Assembly (NCBI RefSeq): GCF_022581195.2
Contig: NC_061452.1
Location: 2,859,501-2,923,500 of the forward strand
Source: Helicoverpa zea
Taxonomy: Eukaryota; Arthropoda; Insecta; Lepidoptera; Noctuidae
Direction: 5' to 3'
DNA length: 64,000 bases
Both the position numbers and the translations under genes were made by a program. Positions 1-10,680 of this stretch are shown piece by piece; within the stretch, counting starts at the first letter, position 1, and each line of letters starts with the position of its first letter. The notes beneath the pieces were generated by a model. It saw only the letters and a program-made list of their open reading frames with translations. It was not told where the DNA came from and did no database searches.

Positions 1-600
1 TATTGGTAAAGAGGTTTTGAGATAATAAAAATAGTCTTAATACTCAGCGTGAGCAATACAAAGTTTTAATTGGCATGAATTTATAAGATCTTATGAATTG
101 GCTCAATAAATTTTACGAAGTTTTTATGTGTAGTTTGTATTATTTTCCATATCCCTGAATCCCTTATCCTTAACACCTGCAAGTTTCTGCACATTACTTA
201 CTAATATTTCGATGTTTTTTGTACATAAAGCACAGACTTCAAAACCAGTAACGTTCTTCCTTTATAAAACTGCATTGTTAGAAAAAGGTTGTAAATAACG
301 TTTTGACCTTTTCATGTGTTCACTTAATGATCTAACACGGCTTTGAAAATCGCATTATGTATCTACATATATCTATGAAATAAAAATATCGTTAATTTAA
401 AATTAGACCATCAATTTTTCCACATTTTTTTTCCGTATTTGTTATTTGCAAAATAAAAAAATGAATCCGGGTCAGCCACACAATTCTATAAATTGACGAA
501 AATTCTGAATATTATCTTAATTTCATGCAAGCAGTAACTAATTTCAAGTTTGTTGATATTTCTTTTTTTTTTAAAATTAATTATAATACAGCCACGAAGA
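1..600. other. AT-rich non-coding DNA
   Basis: No exon, repeat boundary or RNA gene could be recognised. It may be intron of the plus-strand ABCG gene whose last exon is at 4363-4751, but this cannot be shown from the window. Confidence 0.5.
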
Positions 601-1386
601 TAGTAGTAGGGGAGGCCTAGAAGGGATTTTGGGATTTACTCAAGCGCGGCAGATTAGTATATAGGGAGGTACCTATTACCCCATTTAACACCTCCACCAA
701 ATATAAGCCCTGTATATGTAGCCGCGTGTCTAGAATAAAGGATCAGATTAGTAAAAAAAAAAATATCATCTGACATTCTCCAGCGCGTCAGATTAAGATA
801 GGGTAAGTTAGTTATATGCTAAAAAGTGTATATTCCACTAATCTGACAATTTGCGATTGACGATAAGAAGTAGGAAGGTTACAAACTTGTAAAAAAAAAC
901 TTCATCTTGACTTTCTCGAGCGCGGCTAATTTTTTTTTTATTTTGAAGGGAATAATTCAACGTTCACGAAAAATATATAATCTGACGATTCCCGTAAGCC
1001 GAAGTAAGGAAAATTAATCGATAAAGTTTAAAGCGTGCAGCTACGTGATGCCGGTATTCTCCTCCCAAGTTTCTATTCCTCTCTCTCTTTTTTCAATTCA
1101 ATTCATTTGCAATAAGTGTTGGTACATTTTGGGTCTTAAATAATCTACACTAATGTTATAAAGCTGAAGAGTTTTTTTGTTTGAACTCGCTAATCTCAGG
1201 AAGTCATACATAGTATGCAGATATACTGTTTTTAACGAAGACGATTCATTTTATTGGCTACTTTCGTTAAATACGTGTTCCTTCCAGTTGCATTGCTTGT
1301 CTATCGTGATACCGAGAAATGCCATTTCGTATACTTCTTGTAATTTATGTCCTCTATAATTACTCTTTATAGTCTTCTTTTTATAC

Positions 1387-1468
1387 AGTCGTGGTGGCCT
1401 AGTCATCCGGTGAGACTGGAAGCCGACCCCAACATAGTTGGGAAAAAGGCTAGGCAGATGATGATGAG
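1387..1468 (+). repeat. Internally deleted tRNA-derived SINE
   Basis: The first 16 bases (1387-1402) match the tRNA-like head seen complete, in antisense, at 1882-2010. They are joined directly to the family's 3' end (CATCCGGT...CCCAACATAGTTGGG, then a GATGATGATG tail). The body, including box B, is missing. It resembles the common lepidopteran SINE family with that tail. Confidence 0.7.
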
Positions 1469-1881
1469 CCTTATTTTTTATCTATATGTATTAAATTGAA
1501 TAAAATTAGTTTTTGTAAGATTTACGCGTAGATTATTTCCGTCAAGCCATGTTATTATAGATTCAATTGTATTGTTTATGTCACATGTATATTTATCAAT
1601 GTCATTATAATTCAATGTAATTATTATAGAAATGTATGTAATGTATGAGCAGATTGGTACACTCCGCCAATAGCAATTTCATACATATCATTGGATAGGC
1701 CTTTTTATCTAGAACAACCTTTATTATGACAACTTTGTTGAAATGTTTGTCCGTTCTGGGATATAGATCAAAAAGTGTGTAAAAGTTAAAACTAAATAAT
1801 CTATTGATATCTCAAGTTTTAAAGGAATACCAAAGTGCTACAACGTGTATGTCTTGTAAGTACTAAGTACTTGCTTTGCAG

Positions 1882-2010
1882 ACATTGGTGTCCAAGATAA
1901 ACTTAGACAGTAAATACAAACTTAGAAAAGTTGCATTTGTACTTGCCTGACCTGGAATCGAATCCACATACTTGAGAGGTTGGTTCTTTACTCACTAGGC
2001 CACCACGACT
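1882..2010 (-). repeat. tRNA-derived SINE, head portion
   Basis: Read on the minus strand, it starts with AGTCGTGGTGGCCTAGTGAG (box A region) and contains GGATTCGATTCCAGG, a good box B. It continues into the SINE body before being cut off. It is derived from a tRNA but is not a functional tRNA gene, because no cloverleaf can be closed. Confidence 0.75.
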
Positions 2011-2683
2011 TAGATAATGATTATAACAAAATTAAAAAACAACGACATTGGTGTTAATTTTTCAACGAAAATTAGGTTACAGTATTGATTATTATTAGTT
2101 TTAAAAACTTTCCATTGTCAGATTAAGCGAGTCTCTCCAGATAATCGTCAGATTATGAGATGATTACGTTAAGGGTACATAAATGAACCATATATATCTT
2201 AAACTGACGCGCTCGAGTATTTCAAAATGGCGATTTTTTTTTGCAATTTTAAATAATGACCACGAGTTTAGGTCACGTCTAAATCGTCAGATTATTGCAT
2301 AAGAGACTTCGTTTTAGTTCACTTAACACCCCTTTTGAAAATCTGTCGCGCTCGATAAAATTATTTTTTTTCCCATTTTTAACCCTTACCTACGACCACC
2401 CCCACCATGGAAACAGTCAGATTAATATACGTATGTTTAAAAAATGACGTACGACGTGCATGCTATTAATATCTGACGCGCTCGAGTATGTCCATGCAAC
2501 TGTTTTTTTTTACATTTTTGAAAGTTTATAGCCGCTCCACCCACCGATGAAAGTGTGTGTATGTCAGGACATTTTTTTCTTCTTATCATCTAAGCTTCGC
2601 AATCTAATAGGTCTCATTGACGCTCGAGTCACTCCCGGTTTAGCACTCTTGCCTCCCCTACTATAGGCAGGTTATTTAATTTA

Positions 2684-3647
2684 GGGGAAAGGGGGGTAGC
2701 CCCGGCCGGTGGGTAGCCTCGGCCATAGTAAATATTAGTATTTCGCGCGGCGTGATTTTGAAGTTCGTGTGATCTCCATGTGCGTTTAAGAGTAATTCGT
2801 CAAATGCAAACAGTTGAAGTCGATTGACCGCTGCGTTCGGGCGTGATAGAGTGAATTTCTTTTTCGTCGTCGACGGCCGCGTGACTTCCATTGTTTCGAA
2901 AACCGTTATTCATTGGATAAAGGTAAGTAATTATTTATTTGATTTTGTTTACATAATGGAATACTATTCTATTTTGCACTTTGAAGTTTATTTCAACGTA
3001 TAATTAGCTGCTTTTTTTTTAATTTTTTTTTTTTCGAAGAAAGTCATGTCGGGTAACCCCGGCCATTAGTTTTGGGGGTATCCCCGGCCATATGTTAGTC
3101 TATATAGAGGTTAATATTTTAAGTCTTAATTTAAAAAAAAAATAATTTCAGTGTCACAATGCCGAAATTTAAAACTAGAACTACGAATCGCGGAGACTGG
3201 AGTGAAGAAAACATGAAAAAAAGCCATTCAAGCGGTGCTTGAGAAAAAATGTTCTGAGAGAGCTGCCGCAGATCAGTATGACGTTCCACGAACTTCTCTG
3301 CAGGATCGGGTCAGGATTGGATTTAGATTGGGCTCACGAGGCATGTGTAGATATAAATCCATCGGATTTGTACTATAACTACGATGCGTGTCTCGCCAAA
3401 AATCGATTTGGCCACTAATTACGTAGGTGGCCGAAGCTACCCGCCACTTTTAAAAGATATCAAAATTTGACCACTATTTGAAGTGGGTTTAAAACGTATT
3501 GGATATTATTTTTGTTCAAATTTTCAATATTCTAATACGAATAAATATTGTGTTGATTATTTTTTCGTAGTTTTCGTTGTATTTCCCTTGATAATTTAAT
3601 CACAATAACAAAAAAACAAAATTGGCCGGGGCTATCCCCCTTTCCCC
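2684..3647 (+). mobile_element. pogo/Tigger-like DNA transposon, decayed
   Basis: The element is flanked by the dinucleotide TA (2682-2683 and 3648-3649). It has 24-bp terminal inverted repeats starting GGGGAAAGGGGG with one mismatch. TA target duplication and a CENP-B/psq-type transposase start place it in the Tc1/mariner-pogo group. A plausible intron lies between a donor GTAAGT near 2922 and an acceptor TTTCAG at about 3151, just before the transposase ATG. At 964 bp it is far too short to hold a full transposase. Confidence 0.8.
3159..3317 (+). pseudogene. pogo-like transposase N-terminus (psq helix-turn-helix), frameshifted
   Basis: The ATG at 3159 opens a protein starting MPKFKTRTTNRGDWSEEN, the typical beginning of a pogo/Tigger transposase ahead of a pipsqueak-type DNA-binding helix-turn-helix. 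An insertion in the A-run near 3217 shifts the frame, and the original frame hits a stop at about 3240. In the shifted frame homology continues (AAADQYDVPRTSLQDR) and is then lost. The DDE catalytic domain is absent. This is a broken fragment that could at most bind DNA if repaired; it is not a host gene. Confidence 0.75.
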
Positions 3648-3700
3648 TATATTTCTCGATCTTTCCCCTGCATATTATAATTCCCCTAATTTATGATATA

Positions 3701-3886
3701 CTAGCTTCCGCCAGCGGCTTCGCCCGCGTGTTGTGTTGATAAAAAGTAGCCTATGTGTTAATCCAGGGTATCACCTATCTACATACCAAATTCCAATAAA
3801 ATCGGTCCAGCCGTTTTTGCGTGATTGAATAACAAACATACATCCATACATTCTCACAAACTTTCACATTTATAATATAAGTAGGA
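3701..3886 (-). mobile_element. Short non-autonomous Helitron
   Basis: On the minus strand it starts TCCTACTTATATTATAAA and ends CTAG, with a GC-rich hairpin (GCGGGCGAAGCCGC) about 10 bases before the end. It lies between host A and T. TC...CTRR ends, a 3' hairpin and A/T insertion are the Helitron hallmarks. It carries no protein. Confidence 0.75.
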
Positions 3887-4362
3887 TCTAGCTGACTTAG
3901 TCCAGTATTGTTCCAAACTTCTGTTGTTAATAGTTAATTTAACATCAGCACTTCTTATAACCTTAACTTTTTGTTAGTCGCTTGCATATTTCTAAACTTT
4001 AATTTGTTCTCCTGCACAAAAAATAGCGACATCATTACAATATTATTTGGTAAGTTATTAGGTCTTTGGACACTTTAATAATAGCTTAACTTAATTGGAA
4101 AATTAACTGCGACATTCAAAAGAATAAATATCGACTACAGCAAAGTTATTTGAAATAGAAGACGGAAGAATTGTCTCTGAGACTTCATAATAAGCCTTTG
4201 TCTCCAGACGAACATACTGAAAAACTGTTATAACTTCCAAAATGATTTGAAAGAATATTTCTATTATTTTTCCATTCAAAAACATTCTATTTACTTCGCC
4301 AAATCCCGTAGTCTTTAAACCCATATCAAAGGAGGAATATCACACAAACCTTTACATTCCAG

Positions 4363-4751
4363 GCTCATTCCTCTCAGCAACATTCGACAAGATGGAGACA
4401 GCTGCACTCATATCAGTTCCATACGACTTAATAGGGCTTATGTTTTCTGGGATATACCTGAACCTAGCCACTGCTCCTCCCTACTTCTCCTGGCTTCGAT
4501 ACATATCAGGGTTTTACTACGGTACTGAATGCATATCAGTTTTGCAATGGACCTTAGTAGATACGATCAATTGTGTGAATGCAGAAGGCTTGCCCTGCAT
4601 CAGGACTGGGGCAGGAGTCTTGACTAGGTTCGGGTATGAAGAGAAGAATTTCTGGAGAAACTGTGCTTGTTTGGTCACTTTGTATTGTGTGGGGAATATT
4701 ATAGCGTTCGCTATGGTTGTTAAGAGGAGTCGGGGTACACCTGTGTATTGA
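4363..4751 (+). CDS. ABCG half-transporter, last coding exon
   Basis: An acceptor (TTACATTCCAG) ends at 4362. The reading frame starts in phase with GSFLSATFDK and runs 129 codons to TGA at 4749-4751. The protein shows the last third of an ABCG transmembrane domain: the segment around DLIGLMFSGIYLNLA, the re-entrant/extracellular part (FSWLRYISGFYYGTECISV), paired cysteines in the large final extracellular loop (DTINCVNAEGLPC), a last hydrophobic helix, and a short basic tail. The same order is seen in the neighbouring minus-strand ABCG gene (for example CIRTGAGVL here, CIKDGAGVL there), so the two are probably related paralogues in convergent orientation. Upstream exons with the nucleotide-binding domain are not in the window, so the preceding intron exceeds 4.3 kb. 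The family exports or imports small lipophilic or pigment-precursor substrates as dimers. The substrate is not predictable here. Confidence 0.9.
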
Positions 4752-4777
4752 TAGTTTATGAGGGTTTAAGTTCAGCT

Positions 4778-4783
4778 AATAAA
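4778..4783 (+). terminator. Polyadenylation signal AATAAA
   Basis: A canonical AATAAA lies 27 bases after the stop codon of the plus-strand ABCG exon, giving a very short 3' UTR. Confidence 0.7.
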
Positions 4784-4799
4784 ATGTATGGTTGCTCTG

Positions 4800-5687
4800 T
4801 ATTGTTGCCTGTTGATATACAACTAAGACTGTTTGTATGGTGGCTAAATGTCTCTCTGAATGGTCTATTTGCAGTATATTAATACGGCCTACATAATTAC
4901 AGACACTTTAAGATCGTGGAAGGATTGTCGTTAGATATAACATATTCTCATTTATTTAGCGACATAATGATCCTTCATTTGAATATGAAAACAGACCTAG
5001 AAAAAAAAACTTTGTCACCAAATAACTTTAATGATTATGTATTCGTAGATTTTTAAAATATTAATATTTAAAAATAACTTCAGCCGCTCAACTAGTGTTA
5101 CTCCCCATTAGCATTAGAGTACCTTGAACAAAGAAGAGGTCAGTCACCACAGTTCGTTGCGCAATCCTTACGGACAACATCAACCTTTTTGTTAACGATC
5201 TTTTTTTAAGTGGCCTTATTAAAGAGGTTCCTTTATACCTGACCATAGATAATGGCTGCTATAGTCACACGGGCCACACTATTCTTTTCATTATTGACTG
5301 ATTAATGGAGATAAAAGTGGTTGACAAACTATTCGTATGAGGATGAATAGAATACTCTCTGTCGCACAGTTTACCTACTTGAGCGAAAGAGAGCTTTTAG
5401 AAGCTGAAAATTACAAGAGGCCTTTCACGCGACACTCAGTAGGTGGCTATTGTTCACAACTTCTATTCTCGCTGTTATCATGTAGGTGTAAATCGGCCCT
5501 AAGATATTTATGATAGCCATAGAGAATAATAACATCAATCACGGCATGCCACCCAAGTGCCGAAATGATTGGTTATGGTATTACCGTGTAAGATAAGCCA
5601 TTTAAATCACTCATCGCCAATTATTAAGCTCGGCGTGAAATTGCCGCGTGAGCTTTCGTTACGTTTCAAAATTATACAGTATCTAAG
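4800..5687. other. Intergenic DNA between convergent ABCG genes
   Basis: No gene or recognisable repeat was found. Confidence 0.5.
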
Positions 5688-5689
5688 TA

Positions 5690-8077
5690 CAGTCAGCACC
5701 AAAAGTCGATGAACAGAATCAACATGACAAAACACCTGTTCACAATAAAATGCCATAAGTTATAGTCGCAACTAGGAAACAAAATAGACTGTACACCAGA
5801 AACTTACAAAAGTCGTTAAACACGAGTATTTCAAAAGTATCTGTGCACTAGTATTCCTAAAGTCGCTGTACACCATCAATCCAAATGTCGCTGAACATCA
5901 TTGTATCAAAAGTCACTAAACAGCAGTAAATACAAAATTAGGTCAACAAAGTATATTTTTAATGTTGCCGTGTGTTAATGTACTTTTGACGCTTATGTTG
6001 TTCAGCTACTTTTGGGACAGTACTTGCTTGACCTTAATAATGTATGTTAACACGTTAGTATCTATTTCAATAATTTTAATAATTATTTTGGAAATACACT
6101 CTTTTGCAAAAAAAGCGGGCATCTTAGTTTTAAGGACTTTACGTGTATTTCAAAAGGTTTTAATGATTGTAGTATGTTTCTAGCATCAAAAGGGTTAGCC
6201 AAGCATGCGTGAGAGTGTATTCTAAATTTGAATTTTGTACAATTGCTAAGAAATTGGTTAAACCTTGTTTTGGACTAATTGCTGGCAGAAAGTTCGTCGG
6301 TGTTTTGAAAAGTTTTTGAAGTGATTTTCAGAAAACTGATAATGCAGTCTTAATTAATGTACCTTTTTGTTAGATCAAAACATTTTTGAAAAACTATGCG
6401 TATTTGATAAAATTTTCACCTGCTCTAAATGGGCTATACTGATGATTGATGGCAATGTTAAGAGTTTCGGTATTTTAGTGTAAAGCGTTCTTCTGTTTAG
6501 ATATTATACCCACGTGTTTTAAAATATCGCTTTTTCATAATTAAACACTATTTAGAGGAGTATCAGTACATTGGGCTGCGACAAAACCAATTTAAAGTAA
6601 GCAGTGCCGATCGCAACTCGTCTCCTATCGTACTTTGACATAAAAAAATACAAAATTTTTTGATAAATGTTAAAATTAACCACATGAAAAATGATGAGGA
6701 GGGTTTAAGCTATCTAAAAAGTCTAATTATTGCCGCGTTGAAGCTCTCTATAACTCCATAGGTATCGGGTTACTAAACGATGATTTCGCTGAAAGGGAGT
6801 CAAGAATTCAAAGGTATTGACCAAACGTATGTTTCTTAAGAAATGAACAGATAGCCAATTATTGTTATGATTTAAGCAGGAAAGTGCTGTAGATGCTAGG
6901 AAATCTCGGTGCAGGCAAGTTTATTTAATAAAATGTCAGTGGGATGAAAACACGCTATTTAAACGCTCAGACTCATAGATCTTCGGAGGTCTACGGAGTT
7001 TCCCAAGAGACGAGGTTGTTTGAAAATAAATCAGTGATTACGAGACCTTAAGACCTCGTGCTCACAGTCTATGCGCTATTTTCTGTATTTTGTAGAATTT
7101 CAAGATTTTAAAAAATGTTAAAGTCCGAAAGGAGACGACTTGTGATCGGCACTGCTTACTTTAAATTGGTTTTGTCGCAGCCCAATGTACTGATACTCCT
7201 CTAAATAGTGTTTAATTATGAAAAAGCGATATTTTAAAACACGTGGGTATAATACCTAAACAGAAGAACGCTTTACACTAAAATACCGAAACTCTTAACA
7301 TTGCCATCAATCATCAGTATAGCCCATTTAGAGCAGGTGAAAATTGTATCAAATACGCATAGTTTTTCAAAAATGTTTTGATCTAACAAAAAGGTACATT
7401 AATTAAGACTGCATTATCAGTTTTCTGAAAATCACTTCAAAAACTTTTCAAAACACCGACGAACTTTCTGCCAGCAATTAGTCCAAAACAAGGTTTAACC
7501 AATTTCTTAGCAATTGTACAAAATTCAAATTTAGAATACACTCTCACGCATGCTTGGCTAACCCTTTTGATGCTAGAAACATACTACAATCATTAAAACC
7601 CTTTGAAATACACGTAAAGTCCTTAAAACTAAGATTTCGCATAGGTGCCCGCTTTTTTTGCAAAAGAGTGTATTTCCAAAATAATTATTAAAATTATTGA
7701 AATAGATACTAACGTGTTAACATACATTATTAAGGTCAAGCAAGTACTGTCCCAAAAGTAGCTGAACAACATAAGCGTCAAAAGTACATTAACACACGGC
7801 AACATTAAAAATATACTTTGTTGACCTAATTTTGTATTTACTGCTGTTTAGTGACTTTTGATACAATGATGTTCAGCGACATTTGGATTGATGGTGTACA
7901 GCGACTTTAGGAATACTAGTGCACAGATACTTTTGAAATACTCGTGTTTAACGACTTTTGTAAGTTTCTGGTGTACAGTCTATTTTGTTTCCTAGTTGCG
8001 ACTATAACTTATGGCATTTTATTGTGAACAGGTGTTTTGTCATGTTGATTCTGTTCATCGACTTTTGGTGCTGACTG
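5690..8077. mobile_element. TA-flanked element with inverted arms of nearly 1 kb (mariner-like foldback)
   Basis: The left arm (about 5690-6660) is the near-exact reverse complement of the right arm (about 7110-8077), with small indels such as the extra TCGCATAGG near 7637. The ends read CAGTCAGCACCAAAAGT and sit between TA dinucleotides (5688-5689 and 8078-8079). The outer parts of each arm carry iterated copies of a CAAAAGTCGCTGAACA-like motif. The roughly 450-bp spacer has no inverted partner. No transposase is visible. The left breakpoint of the large tandem duplication (6829) falls in this spacer. Confidence 0.75.
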
Positions 8078-8229
8078 TACCTATAGCCACTCTTTGCATA
8101 ATAAAAATTCTTTAGCTCAATTATGGAGCCTGATATTCTTAATATGGTCTGAGTAATGGTCTTAATATGGTGAGTGAGCTTCACAGGTGAGGACAAATCT
8201 TCTTCCTAAAAATAAAACAAAGTTTTCTA

Positions 8230-8908
8230 AAGGAGATGGCCAAATTTTCATAGAAAAAAAAACCCAGAATCGACAGCAATGAAATGGTTACCAATAGGTT
8301 CTTTATGATAGACCTTTGATGGTGCCAAAAAATCCAGACTGAAATCCATGGGGTATAGGAGCTATTTCATATTATCGCAAAAACAGATTATGTTGAATAT
8401 ATGTTGATTTTAAAGATTATTAACATCAAGGGACATAAAAAAGCAAAGTAAACTAACATTATACAAGCCACTAGTAATAACCCCATAGTTTCAGAGTTGG
8501 CCTGGTGATTAAAAGGTCTTGTATTTAACCACTCCAGATACGATTAAGCACCGACCTTACCTACTTGGAGAGGTTTCGCAGTTCCATGCAACCTTCACAA
8601 CTGGCTATGAAATGTTTTTGGAGAAATTGTCTTTGAAAATCGCGCCATGTGACATTGTCAAATATAACAAATGACTTAGCAATGTAAAACGGTCCAATCA
8701 CGAGTCTGCATTCAACTTCTAACGAACATCAAACAGTAAAAGTAAACTTTTTTGTGAACTAAAATCTTGATCGAAAAAACGTTATAAAAAGAGAACCCCA
8801 TGGTTTTTAGATGATTTGAAATACTTTTTAAAATCCACAAATTATACTGAATCCAATCATACATATGAAGTTCCTGTCGACTCTGGGTGTTTTTTTGGCC
8901 ATCTCCTT
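8230..8908. mobile_element. TA-flanked MITE, copy in duplication unit 1
   Basis: Inverted ends AAGGAGATGGCCAAA and their complement continue imperfectly through the CCCAGAATCGACAG region. TA dinucleotides flank it (8228-8229 and 8909-8910). At 679 bp with no coding capacity, it is consistent with a mariner-type MITE. Confidence 0.7.
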
Positions 8909-9664
8909 TAAATTAGGCTATTTCTTTGAATACAAGGCCGGCCGCGTGGGATAGAGATAAAAACTAAAACCTACATGGTTAATAGAACCGGCCAGTGATT
9001 CACGTTGGTTAAAATTAGGGAAAGGAAAAAAACCGGACGCAGCTTTTTTAGTTATGGTACCCGAGTTATGCTGTATTTCGTAACTTGTAAATAATTGATT
9101 TTGTGTGTAACTTTTGCTGTATTATGATTATTATCTTTAATCAATAAAATGCTTAGTGTATTTTTTTAGGGTAATTTAATTTGTATTACGGTGTAAGAGC
9201 TCAATGTATCTATAGGAAATTACCTCTGTATAAAATGGTTTACTATGATAATGTTATAATCTAAAGCACTTCCTTGTATCAACAAGTTTTATAAACGACC
9301 TAATACTTGACCTGGCTTTTGTTATTTTAGTGTCAATTTGCAATCATTAAAACTGAATATTGTATAATCGTGCATTATTCACTTATTTTTCATTATAAGA
9401 CTAAATAATTCGTAGACGTCGCAAAAATAATATTAGCCAGGCCTAAATTCAAGTGTTTTACATTTTTATTTATTTTATTTTGTAGTAATAATTTGTACTG
9501 TTATATGGTAATATATGGTAAGCGAGTTGTCTATAATAAGCGTGGTACAAAACTATATTTTTATACAAACCCTTTGAAGAAATCATTTATCCATCTCGAA
9601 TGCAAGATTAGAATTAAACGAAAAAGGTGGTAACTATAACTTTAATTTTAAATAAAACCTTATT

Positions 9665-9846
9665 TCAATAAGCATAGCCTTTCTTTTCTTCTCTCTTCAA
9701 TCCTAAGTACCCGATTAGACACCAGAACATTGTTATGAAGGCAAAACCTATAGAATCTTGGAATATGAAATCATTGACGTAACCATTTTCTAAGAGCACT
9801 CCTGCGCCGTCTTTTATGCAAGTTGAAGTTTCATTTGATGGACAAT
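9665..9846 (-). CDS. Duplicate copy of the last ABCG exon
   Basis: This repeats the exon at 13542-13723, shifted by 3877 bases. It has the same acceptor (GTTTCAG), the same 60 codons and the same TGA, with AATAAA signals further down at about 9465-9474. It could be spliced to the donor at 15047 instead of the nearer copy and would give the same protein end, CPSNETSTCIKDGAGVL and onward. It is probably redundant: the nearer copy already ends the gene with its own poly(A) signals. No substitution that would alter the protein was seen. Confidence 0.75.
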
Positions 9847-10459
9847 CTGAAACACAAGAACTAGGTTAGTACATATAATTTTTTTATTGCAATGTTTTAG
9901 CGTATAATTTTGATTGTATTACTCTGATCTGTCATTTAAATATTTTTCAGTGAACATAGTTTTGAATATTTTTCAGTGAAGTGTTCTGGTAGATATTTCT
10001 TATTGTGTTTAGTTAGCTGGCTTAAAACAAAAAGTGAAGTTGAGGATGCCAAACACCAAGTGCATTATGCATTCGCGAAGAAAATGGTGACAAAGAAAAA
10101 CGTACACGTTTTGAATAAAGCCTAAAGAAGAAAAATATTTTTTTGAATCGAAATAGAATTCAAATATTAGTTCTACGAACCTATTTCAGAAAAGCACAAA
10201 ACTAGTTTACATAATAGGCTTCATCTCTATTATGCTAATTCAGTACCTAACGCACTAGTCTTAGAAAAATATATTATAGTAAATCAAATTCTTTGTAATC
10301 ATTTTAATAGCTTGTTGTAGGCATCCGTTTGTGGCATGGGAAAATATTGAATTATTGATATTTAATGTCAGGTGTTTATCATGATTTATAGTTATTATTT
10401 ATAGCTAACTAACCATGATAGACCATGGTCTTTTACGTGTATATGTACTTATTCTAATA

Positions 10460-10680
10460 CTACACTACACTAAACTCTTTCCGGTCGTTCGGACTGCCGT
10501 CCCATCGGGTTATGAGAGTGAAGGAATAGGTAGTGCACCTGTGTCTGCGCAAATGCTTGTGCACTTTAATATGTCCTGCGCAGCTGGCTGATCTCGTTAA
10601 GTGAGAACAGCCGCCGTGGCCGAAATCGGCCGAAGACGCCATTACACTAAACAGTGGGATGATGAATAGAAGACCCACAG
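10460..10680. repeat. Interspersed repeat at the end of duplication unit 1
   Basis: A GC-richer block contains GTCCCATCGGGTTATGAGAG and GCCGCCGTGGCCGAAATCGG, sequences I associate with widespread lepidopteran repeats. A 72-codon minus-strand reading frame covers it. The second copy differs at several codons, and no homologous host protein is recognisable, so it is treated as repeat. Confidence 0.5.

Larger units (their letters stand above)
601..2666. mobile_element. Non-autonomous element with inverted ends and head-to-head internal motifs
   Basis: The ends share a 13-bp inverted repeat, TAGTAGGGGAGGC, at 604-616 and its complement at 2651-2663. A motif reading CGAGCGCGTCAGATTA or close to it occurs near 640, 783 and 917. 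Its complement (TCTGACGCGCTCGAG type) occurs near 2203, 2343, 2471 and 2618. The left half therefore mirrors the right half in orientation. No transposase is visible. Two SINE copies sit inside it. The superfamily is not identified, and no clear target duplication was found. Confidence 0.6.

Noticed and set aside
1930..2010. Possible tRNA gene
   Set aside because: Box A and box B are present, but no cloverleaf closes and the sequence continues into a SINE body.
8002..8196. 64-codon minus-strand frame present twice (also 11879-12073)
   Set aside because: Identical copies result from the tandem duplication; the frame spans the foldback element end and has no domain.
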